A stretch of DNA of 64,000 nucleotides. Source: JAVVHH01 sp964657565. GTDB lineage: Bacteria; Pseudomonadota; Alphaproteobacteria; Acetobacterales; Acetobacteraceae. Shown piece after piece: positions 50,145 to 59,317 of this stretch. Where the stretch lies: assembly GCA_964657565.1 (NCBI GenBank), contig CAZZVQ010000007.1:20751-84750 (forward strand). Reading direction: 5' to 3'. Below the pieces are notes generated by a model. It searched no databases. It was not told where the DNA came from and saw only the letters and a list, made by a program, of their open reading frames with translations. Position 1 is the first letter of the stretch, and every line of letters starts with the position of its first letter. Made by a program: the position numbers and the translations under genes.

Positions 50145-51023
50145 TTATCGTGCGGATTCCTTCCCCTCGATCTCCTCGATCAGCGCAAGCACCCGCTTGG
50201 CCCGGTGGAGGATCGGGTAATCGATGAACTTGCCCTCGATCTGGAACGCCGCGCTCCCCCGGGCCTCGGCCGCCGCGAAACCGGCAAGCACCTTCCTGGC
50301 GAAGGCGACCTCCTCCGGGTCCGGGGTAAAGACCGCGTTGACCGCAGAGATCTGCTTCGGGTGGATGCACATCTTGGCCCCGAAGCCGATGGCCGCGACG
50401 CCCCGGGCAGAGGCGAGCAGGCCCTCCTCGTCATCCAGCCGCGCGAACACGGAATCTACCGGCGGCTCCAGCCCGGCGCTGCGGGAGGCGGTCACCAACA
50501 CGTCGCGGGCGTACTGGCATTCCCGCTCCTCGCGCGACCAGGTCACGCCGATGTCGAGGCTGTAATCGCCGGCGCCGAACGCCACGCGCTTCGCGCGGCT
50601 GCCGGCCTGCATGATCGCCATTGCGTGGGTGACGCCTCGCGCGGTCTCGATGATCGGTAGCAGGTCGATGCCGCCGGCCGGCAATCCCCGTTCCCGCTCG
50701 AGCTGGGAAATCACCCAATCGGCGGTGAGCAGTCCGGCCGCCGTCTCGACCTTCGGCAACACGATGCCGTCCACGCCGGGCTGCACCACCGCGACTAAGT
50801 CGCCGTAGCAGAAAATTGTCTCCAGCGCGTTCACCCGCACGTAGCCGCGGCAGGTGCGGGGGCGCTGCAAGGCGGCCACCGCCTGGCCTCGCGCGTCCGG
50901 CTTCTCGGCGGTGCTGACCGCGTCCTCCAGGTCCAGGATCACGGCGTCGCTGCCGACCGTGACGCATTTTTCGACCCGGCGGGCGTGGTTCGCCGGAGCG
51001 AACAAGTAGGTACGGATCGGCAT
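50145..51023 (-). CDS. CitE-like lyase (HpcH/HpaI aldolase family)
   Basis: A 292-residue protein of the citrate lyase beta subunit/malyl-CoA lyase family. IRTYLFAPANHARRVEKCVT begins the fold, VILDLEDAVSTAEKPDARGQ carries the metal-site Glu/Asp, YVRVNALET the conserved Arg, and LLPIIETARGV the second Glu. Such enzymes cleave beta-hydroxyacyl-CoA compounds to acetyl-CoA (or another acyl-CoA) and a keto acid. The neighbouring CaiB CoA-transferase would supply the thioester. ATG 51023 is at the conserved N-terminus. Confidence 0.88.
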   Translation of the reverse strand: MPIRTYLFAPANHARRVEKCVTVGSDAVILDLEDAVSTAEKPDARGQAVAALQRPRTCRGYVRVNALETIFCYGDLVAVVQPGVDGIVLPKVETAAGLLTADWVISQLERERGLPAGGIDLLPIIETARGVTHAMAIMQAGSRAKRVAFGAGDYSLDIGVTWSREERECQYARDVLVTASRSAGLEPPVDSVFARLDDEEGLLASARGVAAIGFGAKMCIHPKQISAVNAVFTPDPEEVAFARKVLAGFAAAEARGSAAFQIEGKFIDYPILHRAKRVLALIEEIEGKESAR

Positions 51024-51054
51024 GCAGCGCTCCTGAACGGGTTGCGGGCGCGCC

Positions 51055-52272
51055 TCAGCGCAATTGCACGGCGCCTTGCGTCTCGAGCGCCGCGATCTCG
51101 TCCTCGGAGTAGCCGTGCTCCGCGAGGACCTGGCCGGTGTGCTGGCCGAATGTCGGCGCGGCGAATGGCGCCGGACCCGGCGTGCGCGACAGCCGGACCG
51201 GCCCCTGGAATCCGCGGTAGCGTCCCACCACGGGATGGTCGAAGGTCGCCACCAGGTCCTGCGCGAGGACCTGGGGATGCTCGAACATATCCTCGATGGG
51301 TTGCACCGGCGCATTCGGCACGCGGTCGCCGAACAGCGCCGCCCACTCCATGGCGGTGCGCGTGGCCAGGCACTCGCGCAGGCGCGGCACCAGGATATCG
51401 GAATGCGCGATGCGCTTCTTCATCGTGTCGTAGCGCGGGTCGTGGGCGAACTCCGGCATGCCGACCATCTCGCACAGCGAAGACCAGAAATGTTGCGAGT
51501 GCGACGAGATATAGATGTAGCCGTCCTTGGTCGGGTGGATGCCGGTCAGCGGTTTGAGGACGATGTCGCGGCTGGCGTCGGCACCCTCGCTGTCGGCCCA
51601 GACGAAGCGGCCGGGCTGCATCGCGAGCGCGCTGCGCAGCAACGAGGCGTCGACATACTGGCCCTTGCCGTCCCGCTCGCGCTGCAACAGGGCGGCCGCC
51701 ACGCCGTAGGCGACCAGCGCCGAAGAGTAGTAATCGACGACCGACCCCATCACGACCTCCGGCATGTTGTCTGGGCCGCCCTGGAATACGCACAGGCCGG
51801 TCATGCACTGCAGCACCTGGTCGAAGCCGGCGTTGTTCGCAAGCGGACCGGTCTCGCCGAATCCGCTCAGCCCGCAATAGACGAGGCCTGGGTTGATCTT
51901 GCCGAGCGTCTCGTAGTCGATGCCGAGGCGAGCCGGCACCGATGGCCGGAAGTTGTGCACGAGCACGTCCGCCGACTCGACCAGGCGCAGGAGGACGGAC
52001 AGCCCCTCCGGCTGCTTGAGGTCGATCGTGACCGCGCGCTTGCTCCGGTTCGCCCCGAGGAACGACCGGCTCTCGTTTGGCAGCGTCGACGGATAATGCC
52101 GCATCATGTCGCCGGCTGGCGATTCCACCTTGATCACGTCGGCGCCCATGTCGGCGAGCAAGGTGCAGGCGTAGGGGCCGGCGAGGTAGCTCGTGAGGTC
52201 GAGCACCGTCGTGCCGGCCAGTGGCCCGGCTGGCAGGGTCCCAGACCCGTTCGTATCCTCGGTGTCGAGCAT
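51055..52272 (-). CDS. CoA-transferase family III (CaiB/BaiF type)
   Basis: A 405-residue class III CoA-transferase. VLDLTSYLAGPYACTLLADM and GADVIKVESPAGDMMRHY are the family N-terminus, NRSKRAVTIDLKQPEG binds CoA, and GFDQVLQCMTGL with the Asp nucleophile is typical. It moves CoA between carboxylates. ATG 52272 begins at a natural N-terminus; the longer frame would run into the amidohydrolase gene on the same strand. It lies between the lactonase-like and CitE-like genes and should activate the product of the first for the second. Confidence 0.9.
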   Translation of the reverse strand: MLDTEDTNGSGTLPAGPLAGTTVLDLTSYLAGPYACTLLADMGADVIKVESPAGDMMRHYPSTLPNESRSFLGANRSKRAVTIDLKQPEGLSVLLRLVESADVLVHNFRPSVPARLGIDYETLGKINPGLVYCGLSGFGETGPLANNAGFDQVLQCMTGLCVFQGGPDNMPEVVMGSVVDYYSSALVAYGVAAALLQRERDGKGQYVDASLLRSALAMQPGRFVWADSEGADASRDIVLKPLTGIHPTKDGYIYISSHSQHFWSSLCEMVGMPEFAHDPRYDTMKKRIAHSDILVPRLRECLATRTAMEWAALFGDRVPNAPVQPIEDMFEHPQVLAQDLVATFDHPVVGRYRGFQGPVRLSRTPGPAPFAAPTFGQHTGQVLAEHGYSEDEIAALETQGAVQLR

Positions 52273-52318
52273 TCTTGAGTTCCTGCCTTGGACGTGTTTC
52301 GAGCCTGCGGCGGGGCCG

Positions 52319-53203
52319 CTAGATCCGATAGAGTCGTTCTGCGTTGGCGCTGAACAGCTTTTCGCGCTCCGCCGTCCCGAACGAACGGGTGATCTCGTCG
52401 AACGCGCGCCAATAGGCGGCATAGTCGCGCGACATCTTGTCGACGGGGAAGTTGCTGGCGAACATGCAGCGGTCGACCCCGAAGATATCGATCGTCTCGA
52501 GGACGAGAGGGCGGATGCTGTCTGCGGTCCAGGCGCGGTCGAGGAAGCCGAAGCCCGAGATCTTGACCGCGATGTTCGGCCGTTCCGCCAGCAGCCGCAT
52601 GCCGGTCCGCCAGGCGTCGAGATAGACCGCGTCCGTCTGCATCGGTAGGCCGGTGTGGGTAAGGATGAATTGGACGTCGGACTGCTCGCCGACCAGTTGG
52701 GCGCCGAACGCCATATCCGGATGGAAGAGCTGGATATCGAAGGACAGGTTGTATTTCCGCATCAACTTGAAGTTCGCGGCCCAGACCGGCGACTCGCGCG
52801 GGTCCTTGGCGGCCGGGTCGACCTTGTGCTGGATCAGGCTTTGGCGGATGCCGCGCATGTTGGCGAAGGCGCAGTGGCCGGCCAGGATCTCCTCGGCATT
52901 ATCGGCGCCGAGGTCGGCATAGGCCACGATGCCCTGCGGGAACCCGCGGGAGGCCGGATCGTCGGCCACGCCTTGCAGCCAGCGTGTTTCCCGGACCGGA
53001 TCGGCCGGGTCATGCTCGGCCTGCACGTGCACGGCCTTGACCACGCCACTGCCTTCGATGTCGGCCAGGAAATCGGCGGCCAGGTAGTCCGTACGGATCG
53101 CCGCGTACTCGCCGATCACGCGTGGCTGCACCTTGTCGGTCAGCCATGGATAGTAGTTCAGCGCCAAGTTCCAGATATGGAAATGCGTATCGACCGCTCG
53201 CAT
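52319..53203 (-). CDS. Amidohydrolase family protein, lactonase (LigI-like)
   Basis: A 294-residue metal-dependent hydrolase of the TIM-barrel amidohydrolase superfamily. AVDTHFHIWNLALNYYPWLT carries the first His pair and resembles 2-pyrone-4,6-dicarboxylate lactonases; VHVQAEHDP, TGLPMQTDAVY and FASNFPVDKMSRDY are further landmarks with the last Asp. The family opens lactones or hydrolyses amides. GAGGGACGA precedes the ATG. It is second in the TRAP operon, 8 nt after the transporter gene, so it probably hydrolyses the imported compound or a derived lactone. Confidence 0.85.
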   Translation of the reverse strand: MRAVDTHFHIWNLALNYYPWLTDKVQPRVIGEYAAIRTDYLAADFLADIEGSGVVKAVHVQAEHDPADPVRETRWLQGVADDPASRGFPQGIVAYADLGADNAEEILAGHCAFANMRGIRQSLIQHKVDPAAKDPRESPVWAANFKLMRKYNLSFDIQLFHPDMAFGAQLVGEQSDVQFILTHTGLPMQTDAVYLDAWRTGMRLLAERPNIAVKISGFGFLDRAWTADSIRPLVLETIDIFGVDRCMFASNFPVDKMSRDYAAYWRAFDEITRSFGTAEREKLFSANAERLYRI

Positions 53204-53211
53204 TCGTCCCT

Positions 53212-55140
53212 CTACGTCGGCAATGGGACGGGCTTCCGCCGAGCCGTGACTGGCCGGCTTTGCCACGCTCCTCCGTTATGATCTTGGGCGACGCCAACCG
53301 GCTGATCGCCTAGATCCGACCATCGGATCAGCAGCGTTCCGGCCAGCAGCGCCAGCATGTAGGGGACGATCGGCCTAATGCCTTTCGCCGGTTCGACCCG
53401 GCTAATGGCGCAAGCGGCGTAATAGCCGACGCCGAAGGGCGGCGTGAACAGGCCGATGCCCATGGCGAGAATGACCACGATCGCGTAGTGCACTTCGTGG
53501 ATACCCACGAGCTTGGCGATCGGAAACAGCAGCGGCCCGAATAGGACGATCGCGGGGATCCCCTCGAGCACCGAGCCCAGCACCACGAACAGAACGATGG
53601 AGGCGGCCATGAAGGTGACGCCGCCCCCGGGCAGGCCGGTCATCGCCGCGGCGAGTTGGCGTGAAAAACCGGACTGGGTCAGCGCCCAGGCCATCGACGT
53701 GGCGGTGCCGATGATCAACAACACCGCGCCCGACAGGCAAGCCGTGTCCACCAGGGCCGGCCAAAGCCGCCGCCATTCGATGGGCTCGCGGAAGGCGGCG
53801 TAGGCGACCACCGCGTAGATCAGCACATAGGCGATGCCGATGGTCGAGACCTCCGTCGCCGTTGCGATCCCTTCCACGACCGCGGCGCGGATCAGGAACG
53901 GCAGCAGCAGCGCCGGCAGCGCCACGATCAACGATGTGCCGATCTGCCCGAAGCCCGCTCGCGTCACCCCGGCCAGGCTTTCCCCACGGAACCGCCAGCG
54001 GACCACGGCGCACAGCACGGCCGCCAGGACCAGGCTCGGCAGCAGGCCGCCGACGAACAGCGCCGAGATCGACACGCCGGTGACGGACCCAATAGTGATC
54101 AACACCAGGCTGGGCGGGATGGTCTCGGTCTGCGCCCCTGTGGCGGAGAGCAGTGCGACGAGTTCGCCCTCCTTGGCGCCGCGCCGCCGCATCTCCGGGA
54201 ACAGCACCGGCGCGATCGCGGCCATGTCGGCGGCCTTGGCGCCGGAAATGCCGGACACCAGGTACATGCCCGCCACCAGCACGTATTGCAGGCCGCCGCG
54301 CACATGTCCGAGCAGGCTGCCCAGGAATTCGACGATGCGGCGGCCCATCCCAGCGATGTCGAGCAGCAGGCCGAGGAAGATGAACAGCGGGACGGCCAGG
54401 AGGATGAGGTGCGACATGCCCTCCTCCATGCGGCTCACCACGACGGTCAGGGGAGTTCGGGTCGTCAGCGCAAGGTAGGAGAAGGTGCCGAGACCGAAGG
54501 CAAAGGCGATCGGGATCCCGGACAGCACGGCCGATCCCACCAATAAGACGAAGAACACGATCAGCTTGTAGTTGCCCATGGCCGCAAGCAGCGGTCGGGC
54601 AGAATACAGCGCGGCCGCCACCACCGCGACGGCCGCGAACGCCAGGGCAAGCTCGCCGGGCCGGGCCATGCGAGCGCTGCGCAGCAGCCCGAACGCCAGC
54701 ATCAGGCCGATGCCGGCCGGAAGTGCGGCCACACGCCACAGATTGGAAACGCCGAGCGCAGGCGTCGTGATATCGAATTCGCCGAGTGCGTAGTCCATGG
54801 CCGGCCGGGCCATCAGGGCGAGGAACGTCAGGCTTGCGGCCAGGCCGAGCGCATCCGCGAATGGCTTCAGCCGGGCAGACCCATCGACCAGCGCGCCCAT
54901 GCGCATGTGCTCCAGCCGGGCATACGCCAGGACGGCGCCAAGCATGGCGAGCCACAGGAACAAGTTGGAGGCCAGTTCGTCCGACCATGTCAGCGGCTGA
55001 TCGAACACGAAGCGCGACACCACGCCCGCAAGCAAGACGATCGTTTCGATGACGACGATACTGCCGGCCAGCGCCTCCACGGCCCGGCCCAGGCCGTGTT
55101 CGAGCCTGGCCGCCAGGCCAAAGCCAGCCGGTTGTGCCAA
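53212..55140 (-). CDS. TRAP transporter DctQ-DctM fusion permease
   Basis: A 642-residue inner-membrane protein. Residues 1 to about 170 are the small DctQ part (GSIVVIETIVLLAGVVSRFV, WSDELASNLFLWLAMLGAV), followed by a linker and the large DctM part with about 12 helices (SAVLSGIPIAFAFGLGTFSY, GMGRRIVEFLGSLLGHVRGG, SGAKAADMAAIAPVLFPEM). Fused Q/M proteins are common in TRAP systems. The C-terminal 30 residues after LLAGTLLIRWSDLG are extra and polar. With DctP it takes up a carboxylate with Na+ or H+. First gene of its operon. Confidence 0.9.
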   Translation of the reverse strand: MAQPAGFGLAARLEHGLGRAVEALAGSIVVIETIVLLAGVVSRFVFDQPLTWSDELASNLFLWLAMLGAVLAYARLEHMRMGALVDGSARLKPFADALGLAASLTFLALMARPAMDYALGEFDITTPALGVSNLWRVAALPAGIGLMLAFGLLRSARMARPGELALAFAAVAVVAAALYSARPLLAAMGNYKLIVFFVLLVGSAVLSGIPIAFAFGLGTFSYLALTTRTPLTVVVSRMEEGMSHLILLAVPLFIFLGLLLDIAGMGRRIVEFLGSLLGHVRGGLQYVLVAGMYLVSGISGAKAADMAAIAPVLFPEMRRRGAKEGELVALLSATGAQTETIPPSLVLITIGSVTGVSISALFVGGLLPSLVLAAVLCAVVRWRFRGESLAGVTRAGFGQIGTSLIVALPALLLPFLIRAAVVEGIATATEVSTIGIAYVLIYAVVAYAAFREPIEWRRLWPALVDTACLSGAVLLIIGTATSMAWALTQSGFSRQLAAAMTGLPGGGVTFMAASIVLFVVLGSVLEGIPAIVLFGPLLFPIAKLVGIHEVHYAIVVILAMGIGLFTPPFGVGYYAACAISRVEPAKGIRPIVPYMLALLAGTLLIRWSDLGDQPVGVAQDHNGGAWQSRPVTARRKPVPLPT

Positions 55141-55329
55141 CTTGCCCTCCCTCGTTTGCGCTGATTTGGTTGGACAGGATGCTGGCGCGAAGCTCCGTCT
55201 CGAGCTTCGATATACTGATCATATGCAGACTGGCAAGTGCCCGCCCGTCTGGCCGTCACGCGCGCGGGGACGGGTTACCCTATAGGGGCGAGCGTTTCCC
55301 GGGCGCGACCCGCAACCCGGGCCGTCGCA

Positions 55330-56715
55330 TCACCCCAGGACAGGCCTGCCGATATCGATGGACTTCTCGACGCTTCGGCTCGCGCGCAGCACCAGATCCT
55401 CGCGGAACGGCGGCCCGACGATCTGCAGGCCGACCGGCAGGCCTTGCGCCAGGCCGCACGGGATGGAGGCTGCGGGCTGGCGGCTGAGGTTGAAGGGCCA
55501 GCTGAACGGCGTCCAATCGTACCAGCGAGGGAAGCGTTGCGGGTCCGGCGTATTCAACCCGGCCTGAAAGGCCGGAATCGGCAGGGTTGGCGTGACCAGC
55601 AGGTCGTAGTCCTGATGGAAGCGCTGCATGGCCTGGCAATGTGTCCGGGCGGCGTCCTGTGCCGCCTGCAGCCGCGTCGCCGTCAGGCCCTGCGCCGAAC
55701 TCAAGAGGTCCTGCAGGTCCGGCTCCAAGCTCCGTAGCTCCGGTCCGGTCAGATGGCTCAGCGCGCCGGCGAAACCAGCGCGCCAGATCACGTCCATCGC
55801 ATCCCGCAGGGGCGTGGCATCCATCGCGACCCGGGTGACGACGGCGCCGGCGCGGCCCAGCACGTCGACGCCGTGTTCCACCGCGGCGGCCACCTCCGGG
55901 TGCACCACGGGCCAGCCGAGGTCTGGTGAATAGGCGATGCGCAGCCCCGCCACGCCTTCGTTCAGCACAGCGAGATAGTCCGTGTCACGCACGGGGACGG
56001 CGAACGCGTCTCGCCAGTCCGCGGCCGCGGACAGCCGCAAGAAGGCGGCGCTGTCGGCGACGCTGCGCGACAGCCCGCCATAGACGCCCAGCCATCCGAG
56101 CGAGTGTGGCACGCTCGGCACCAGCCCGTAGGTCGGCTTCAACCCGTAGACGCCGCAAAAGCCCGCCGGGATGCGGATGGAGCCGCCGCCATCGCCCCCC
56201 GTGGCCAGCGCGACCACACCGGCCGCCACAAGCGCTGCCGAGCCGCCGCTGGAGCCGCCCGTGGTCCGCTCCGGGTTCCAGGGATTGCGGGTGATCCCGG
56301 TCAGCGGCCCGTGGGTGATGCCCTTCCAGCCATATTCGGGCGTGGCGGTCTTGCAGAAGAACACCGCGCCCCCCTCGCGCAGCCGGGCGATCCCCGGCGT
56401 ATCCTCCAGCGCCGGTGCCGCGGAGGTCGGCTTGGCGCCGGATCGGGTCGGCCAGCCGGCGACGCTGTGGGTGTCCTTGACCGCGACCGGAACCCCATCC
56501 AGCGGGCCGAGCGGCCGGCCGTCCCGCCAGCGTCTGGCGGAGTCTTCGGCCATCCGCCGCCCGGTGTCCCCATCCAGCAACACCGTCGCGTTCAGCTTCG
56601 GCTGCACCTCGGCGAGCCGTTCTAGGGCCGCTTCCAGCATCGTGACGGGCGAAAGGGTGCCGGCGGCGAAACGCTCTGCCATGCCCAAGGCAGACAGGGA
56701 CCTGATGTCAAACAC
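55330..56715 (-). CDS. Amidase (amidase signature family)
   Basis: A 461-residue amidase with the Ser-cisSer-Lys triad: K80 in GVPVAVKDTHSVAG, cis-Ser 155 in TTGGSSGGSAAL and the nucleophile S179 in TGGDGGGSIRIPAGFCG. It hydrolyses an amide (for example an aryl or amino-acid amide) to acid plus ammonia or amine. The start overlaps the stop of the short binding-protein remnant by 8 nt, so it belongs to the operon with the dimethylformamidase-like gene. Substrate unknown. Confidence 0.93.
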   Translation of the reverse strand: MFDIRSLSALGMAERFAAGTLSPVTMLEAALERLAEVQPKLNATVLLDGDTGRRMAEDSARRWRDGRPLGPLDGVPVAVKDTHSVAGWPTRSGAKPTSAAPALEDTPGIARLREGGAVFFCKTATPEYGWKGITHGPLTGITRNPWNPERTTGGSSGGSAALVAAGVVALATGGDGGGSIRIPAGFCGVYGLKPTYGLVPSVPHSLGWLGVYGGLSRSVADSAAFLRLSAAADWRDAFAVPVRDTDYLAVLNEGVAGLRIAYSPDLGWPVVHPEVAAAVEHGVDVLGRAGAVVTRVAMDATPLRDAMDVIWRAGFAGALSHLTGPELRSLEPDLQDLLSSAQGLTATRLQAAQDAARTHCQAMQRFHQDYDLLVTPTLPIPAFQAGLNTPDPQRFPRWYDWTPFSWPFNLSRQPAASIPCGLAQGLPVGLQIVGPPFREDLVLRASRSVEKSIDIGRPVLG

Positions 56716-57067
56716 GGCGGATGTTCCAGAAGGTGGCGAAGCCGTCCAGCAAGCCGGTCAGGTTGGCCTTATGCGCGGTCGGCTGCTCGTAGTGGCCGAG
56801 CGGGTAGTAACCCCCGGCACCCTGGGCGCGCGGGGTGAAATGGCCGCCGGGGTTCAACAGGTCGCTGCCGACCACCGCAGTGAAGAAGACGCTCCAGCCG
56901 CCCTGGTCCACGCTGCCGCGATTGGAGCGACGCGGGGTCATGCTCGCCCAGTCGACCTGAGGGATGAAGCGGAGCACGCGGGCCGGAGCCGCGCGGACCG
57001 CGGGCGCGGCCAGAGGAAGCGGAGCTGCAGCCGCGCCCGCGGCGAGGAGTTGGCGTCGCAGGATCAT
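56708..57067 (-). pseudogene. Internally deleted family 5 solute-binding protein (mini form)
   Basis: A 119-residue open frame with the N-terminus of a family 5 binding protein (signal MILRRQLLAAGAAAAPLPLA, then ARVLRFIPQVD) followed at once by its C-terminal region (SVDQGGWSVFFTAVVGSDLLNPGG and LTGLLDGFATFWNI). About 400 residues of the middle are missing compared with the 530-residue homologue at 59318-60910, but the frame stays open. It overlaps the stop of the dimethylformamidase-like gene (ATGA) and the amidase start. It could be decay or a kept short protein; ligand binding in the normal way is impossible. Confidence 0.75.
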
Positions 57068-59316
57068 ACGGGGCGTCTTTCATCCGGAAGAGAGGATCTG
57101 GTTTCCGGCCACTCGAAGGGGGCCGGGTCGGCGAAGCGGCGGAGGACGTTCTCCATCAGCCGCGCCAGCAGGGTGCGGTAGCCATCGATCGGCAGGGCGC
57201 CGATGAAGGACATCGAGCCGACGGAGAAAACCGCGCCGCCTGCCGCCGTCTCGAAGAAGCTGATGTCGGAGCGGATGATCTGCTCGCGCGGACCGGGCCA
57301 TTCCTGGGTCAGGCGATCTTCGTTGGCGGGCTCGAAGCTCGGATGCTGCGGCAGGCCGACCGCGACCACCAGCGCATGGGCCGGGGTGCCGAGGCCCTGG
57401 TCGGCGCGGTCGATCTCATGGCCAGCGGCACCGCCACCCATCAGGCCGCGCTCGCCGAAGCTGGCGCCGGGCACGGCTTCCTCGAGCCCATGCCGCATGA
57501 AGGCCAGGCGGGGGTTTTCGATGGCGTCGGTAAAGCGATACGGCTCGGCCCGGTAGTCGCCCTGAGACGTGAAGCCGACGCCGACCAGCGCTTGGGGCGG
57601 TTTGCCGAGCCGACGCCACAACCCGCCATAGCTGCCATCGAAGGCGTGGTAGCCTTCCCCGGCGTCGGCCGCCCAGGTCCGAATGCCGCCTTCGGCCCGG
57701 CGCAGTTCCACCGCCCAGCTTTCGCCCTGGAAGGGAACGATCTTCCAATAGAATCCATTGCCGCCCAGATAGAGGAACCGGCCGCCGCCCTCGATGAAGC
57801 CCGCGATGGCGCCGCGTGTTTCCTCGGTGTGGTATTCCGGATGTTGGCCGGTCAATACGGCGGTGTAGCGCCGCAGCAGCGCCACGCCCTCGGCCTGCAG
57901 GTCATGGTCGGTAATGACCTCGCAGGGAATCCCGCGACGGTCGAGCCAGTCCAGCAGATAGGTGTCGGCGGCGAGCCAATAGGTCCCGGAGCCTTCCGGG
58001 GTCTCGTCCAGCCGGTGGATCTGGTTCACCCGCTTGTCCAGCATCGGCCGGCGGGACGAGGTGATGGTGACGCCGCTGCCATCCGCATGGGTGTTGTAGG
58101 CCGACAGGCCGTATTCGGGATGGCGGTCGGCGGTTTCGGTCAGGGCACCCCACGCCACGGCCCGGGGTCCGGCGGCCGCGGTCACCGCCTGGCGTGGATA
58201 CTGGCCATAGACCTGGTAGGTCAGGGTTGGCAGCAACAGCGCGATGGGCGCCTGCGCGCCGGCCTCGGCGGCGCGCACCACGAAGGGGATGTTGTCGCGC
58301 CCGTCCGGGGTCTCGAGATGCAGAGCGTACAGGCCGCTCGGCCAGTCCGGCGGGATCAGCAGGGAGAGCGAGGGCGACCAGCCCATATCTCCCATGTCAT
58401 CCGCATGAAAATGGATGCTCGCATACTCGGCGGGCATCTCTGTCCAGCGATGGTGGCGCCCGGACCAGGCGGCCCCCGTGACGGCGCGGGTCGGCAAGTT
58501 CTCGAGCCAGCCATGGAAGCCATGCGGGCCAAGATCGGTGATGCGGTCCGTGCCGATCCCGTCCGAAAAGTCCCATAAGGCGCGCGGGAGCGGGAGGCGA
58601 GATGGTGCGGACTGCCCATCCAGCATGGCCTCGACCGGCCACGCGCCGTCATGCACCGCGGGCCGTTCCAGCCGGCCGTTGAACTGCGCCCTGCGCTCGA
58701 GGCTTGCCGCCAGCATCATCCGCCCGGAGCCAAGCGCGGGGATGCTGGCCTTGGCTTCCGCCAGGACGAGGCCGGGTCGCGGCGCATAGGCAGCCGGCCG
58801 CTGCCGGCAGGCCAGGCGCAGCAAACCCTCGGCGCGATCCAGCACCAGGGCGGCATCGGCCCAGCCATCGCCGAGTGCGTCACCCAGACCCGCCCGCACG
58901 GAACCGGCCGGGGAGACCAGCTCCGCCTGGAGCCGCCTCCCTTCGATCCAAAGGCGCAGGCTGGCCTGGCCACTTTGCCAGTGCAGCAGGGTCTGCGGCC
59001 CGGTGGCCGAGAGTAACGTGGGCCGCAGGGTCAGCGCCAGGGACAGGCCGTCCGTGTCGTTGCCGCCGAGATCGAGATGCGGCACCAGCGCGCGGGAGCC
59101 GGGATGAACCGGCTGCTCTTCCCCTTCATGCCTGCCCTCGATGCTGCAAGGCACCCCGACCTCACGGTAGCCGGGACCCTTCGGGTTGGGATCGCCGCAG
59201 AAGATCCGGGCCAGGCGGGCCTGATACGGCACGCTGTCGCGGCTGCTGATCATGAAGTTGATGATCTCGCCAGACCGGACGCTCCAGCGATCGACGTAGC
59301 CGGTGACCGGAAGCAT
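57064..59316 (-). CDS. N,N-dimethylformamidase large subunit-like protein
   Basis: A 750-residue protein of the dimethylformamidase beta-subunit family. The N-terminus LPVTGYVDRWSVRSGEIINF and RIFCGDPNPKGPGYREVGVP is characteristic; a LamG-like beta-sandwich (about 75-220) and a catalytic part with LLLPTLTYQVYGQYPRQ, VITDHDLQAEG, GQHPEYHTEETRGAI and FLYLGGNGFYWKIV follow. Characterised members use an iron site to hydrolyse DMF to formate and dimethylamine. No gene for the small (about 130-residue) subunit is seen. It follows the binding-protein gene by 1 nt and overlaps the mini binding protein. Confidence 0.85.
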   Translation of the reverse strand: MLPVTGYVDRWSVRSGEIINFMISSRDSVPYQARLARIFCGDPNPKGPGYREVGVPCSIEGRHEGEEQPVHPGSRALVPHLDLGGNDTDGLSLALTLRPTLLSATGPQTLLHWQSGQASLRLWIEGRRLQAELVSPAGSVRAGLGDALGDGWADAALVLDRAEGLLRLACRQRPAAYAPRPGLVLAEAKASIPALGSGRMMLAASLERRAQFNGRLERPAVHDGAWPVEAMLDGQSAPSRLPLPRALWDFSDGIGTDRITDLGPHGFHGWLENLPTRAVTGAAWSGRHHRWTEMPAEYASIHFHADDMGDMGWSPSLSLLIPPDWPSGLYALHLETPDGRDNIPFVVRAAEAGAQAPIALLLPTLTYQVYGQYPRQAVTAAAGPRAVAWGALTETADRHPEYGLSAYNTHADGSGVTITSSRRPMLDKRVNQIHRLDETPEGSGTYWLAADTYLLDWLDRRGIPCEVITDHDLQAEGVALLRRYTAVLTGQHPEYHTEETRGAIAGFIEGGGRFLYLGGNGFYWKIVPFQGESWAVELRRAEGGIRTWAADAGEGYHAFDGSYGGLWRRLGKPPQALVGVGFTSQGDYRAEPYRFTDAIENPRLAFMRHGLEEAVPGASFGERGLMGGGAAGHEIDRADQGLGTPAHALVVAVGLPQHPSFEPANEDRLTQEWPGPREQIIRSDISFFETAAGGAVFSVGSMSFIGALPIDGYRTLLARLMENVLRRFADPAPFEWPETRSSLPDERRPV

Positions 59317-59317
59317 A

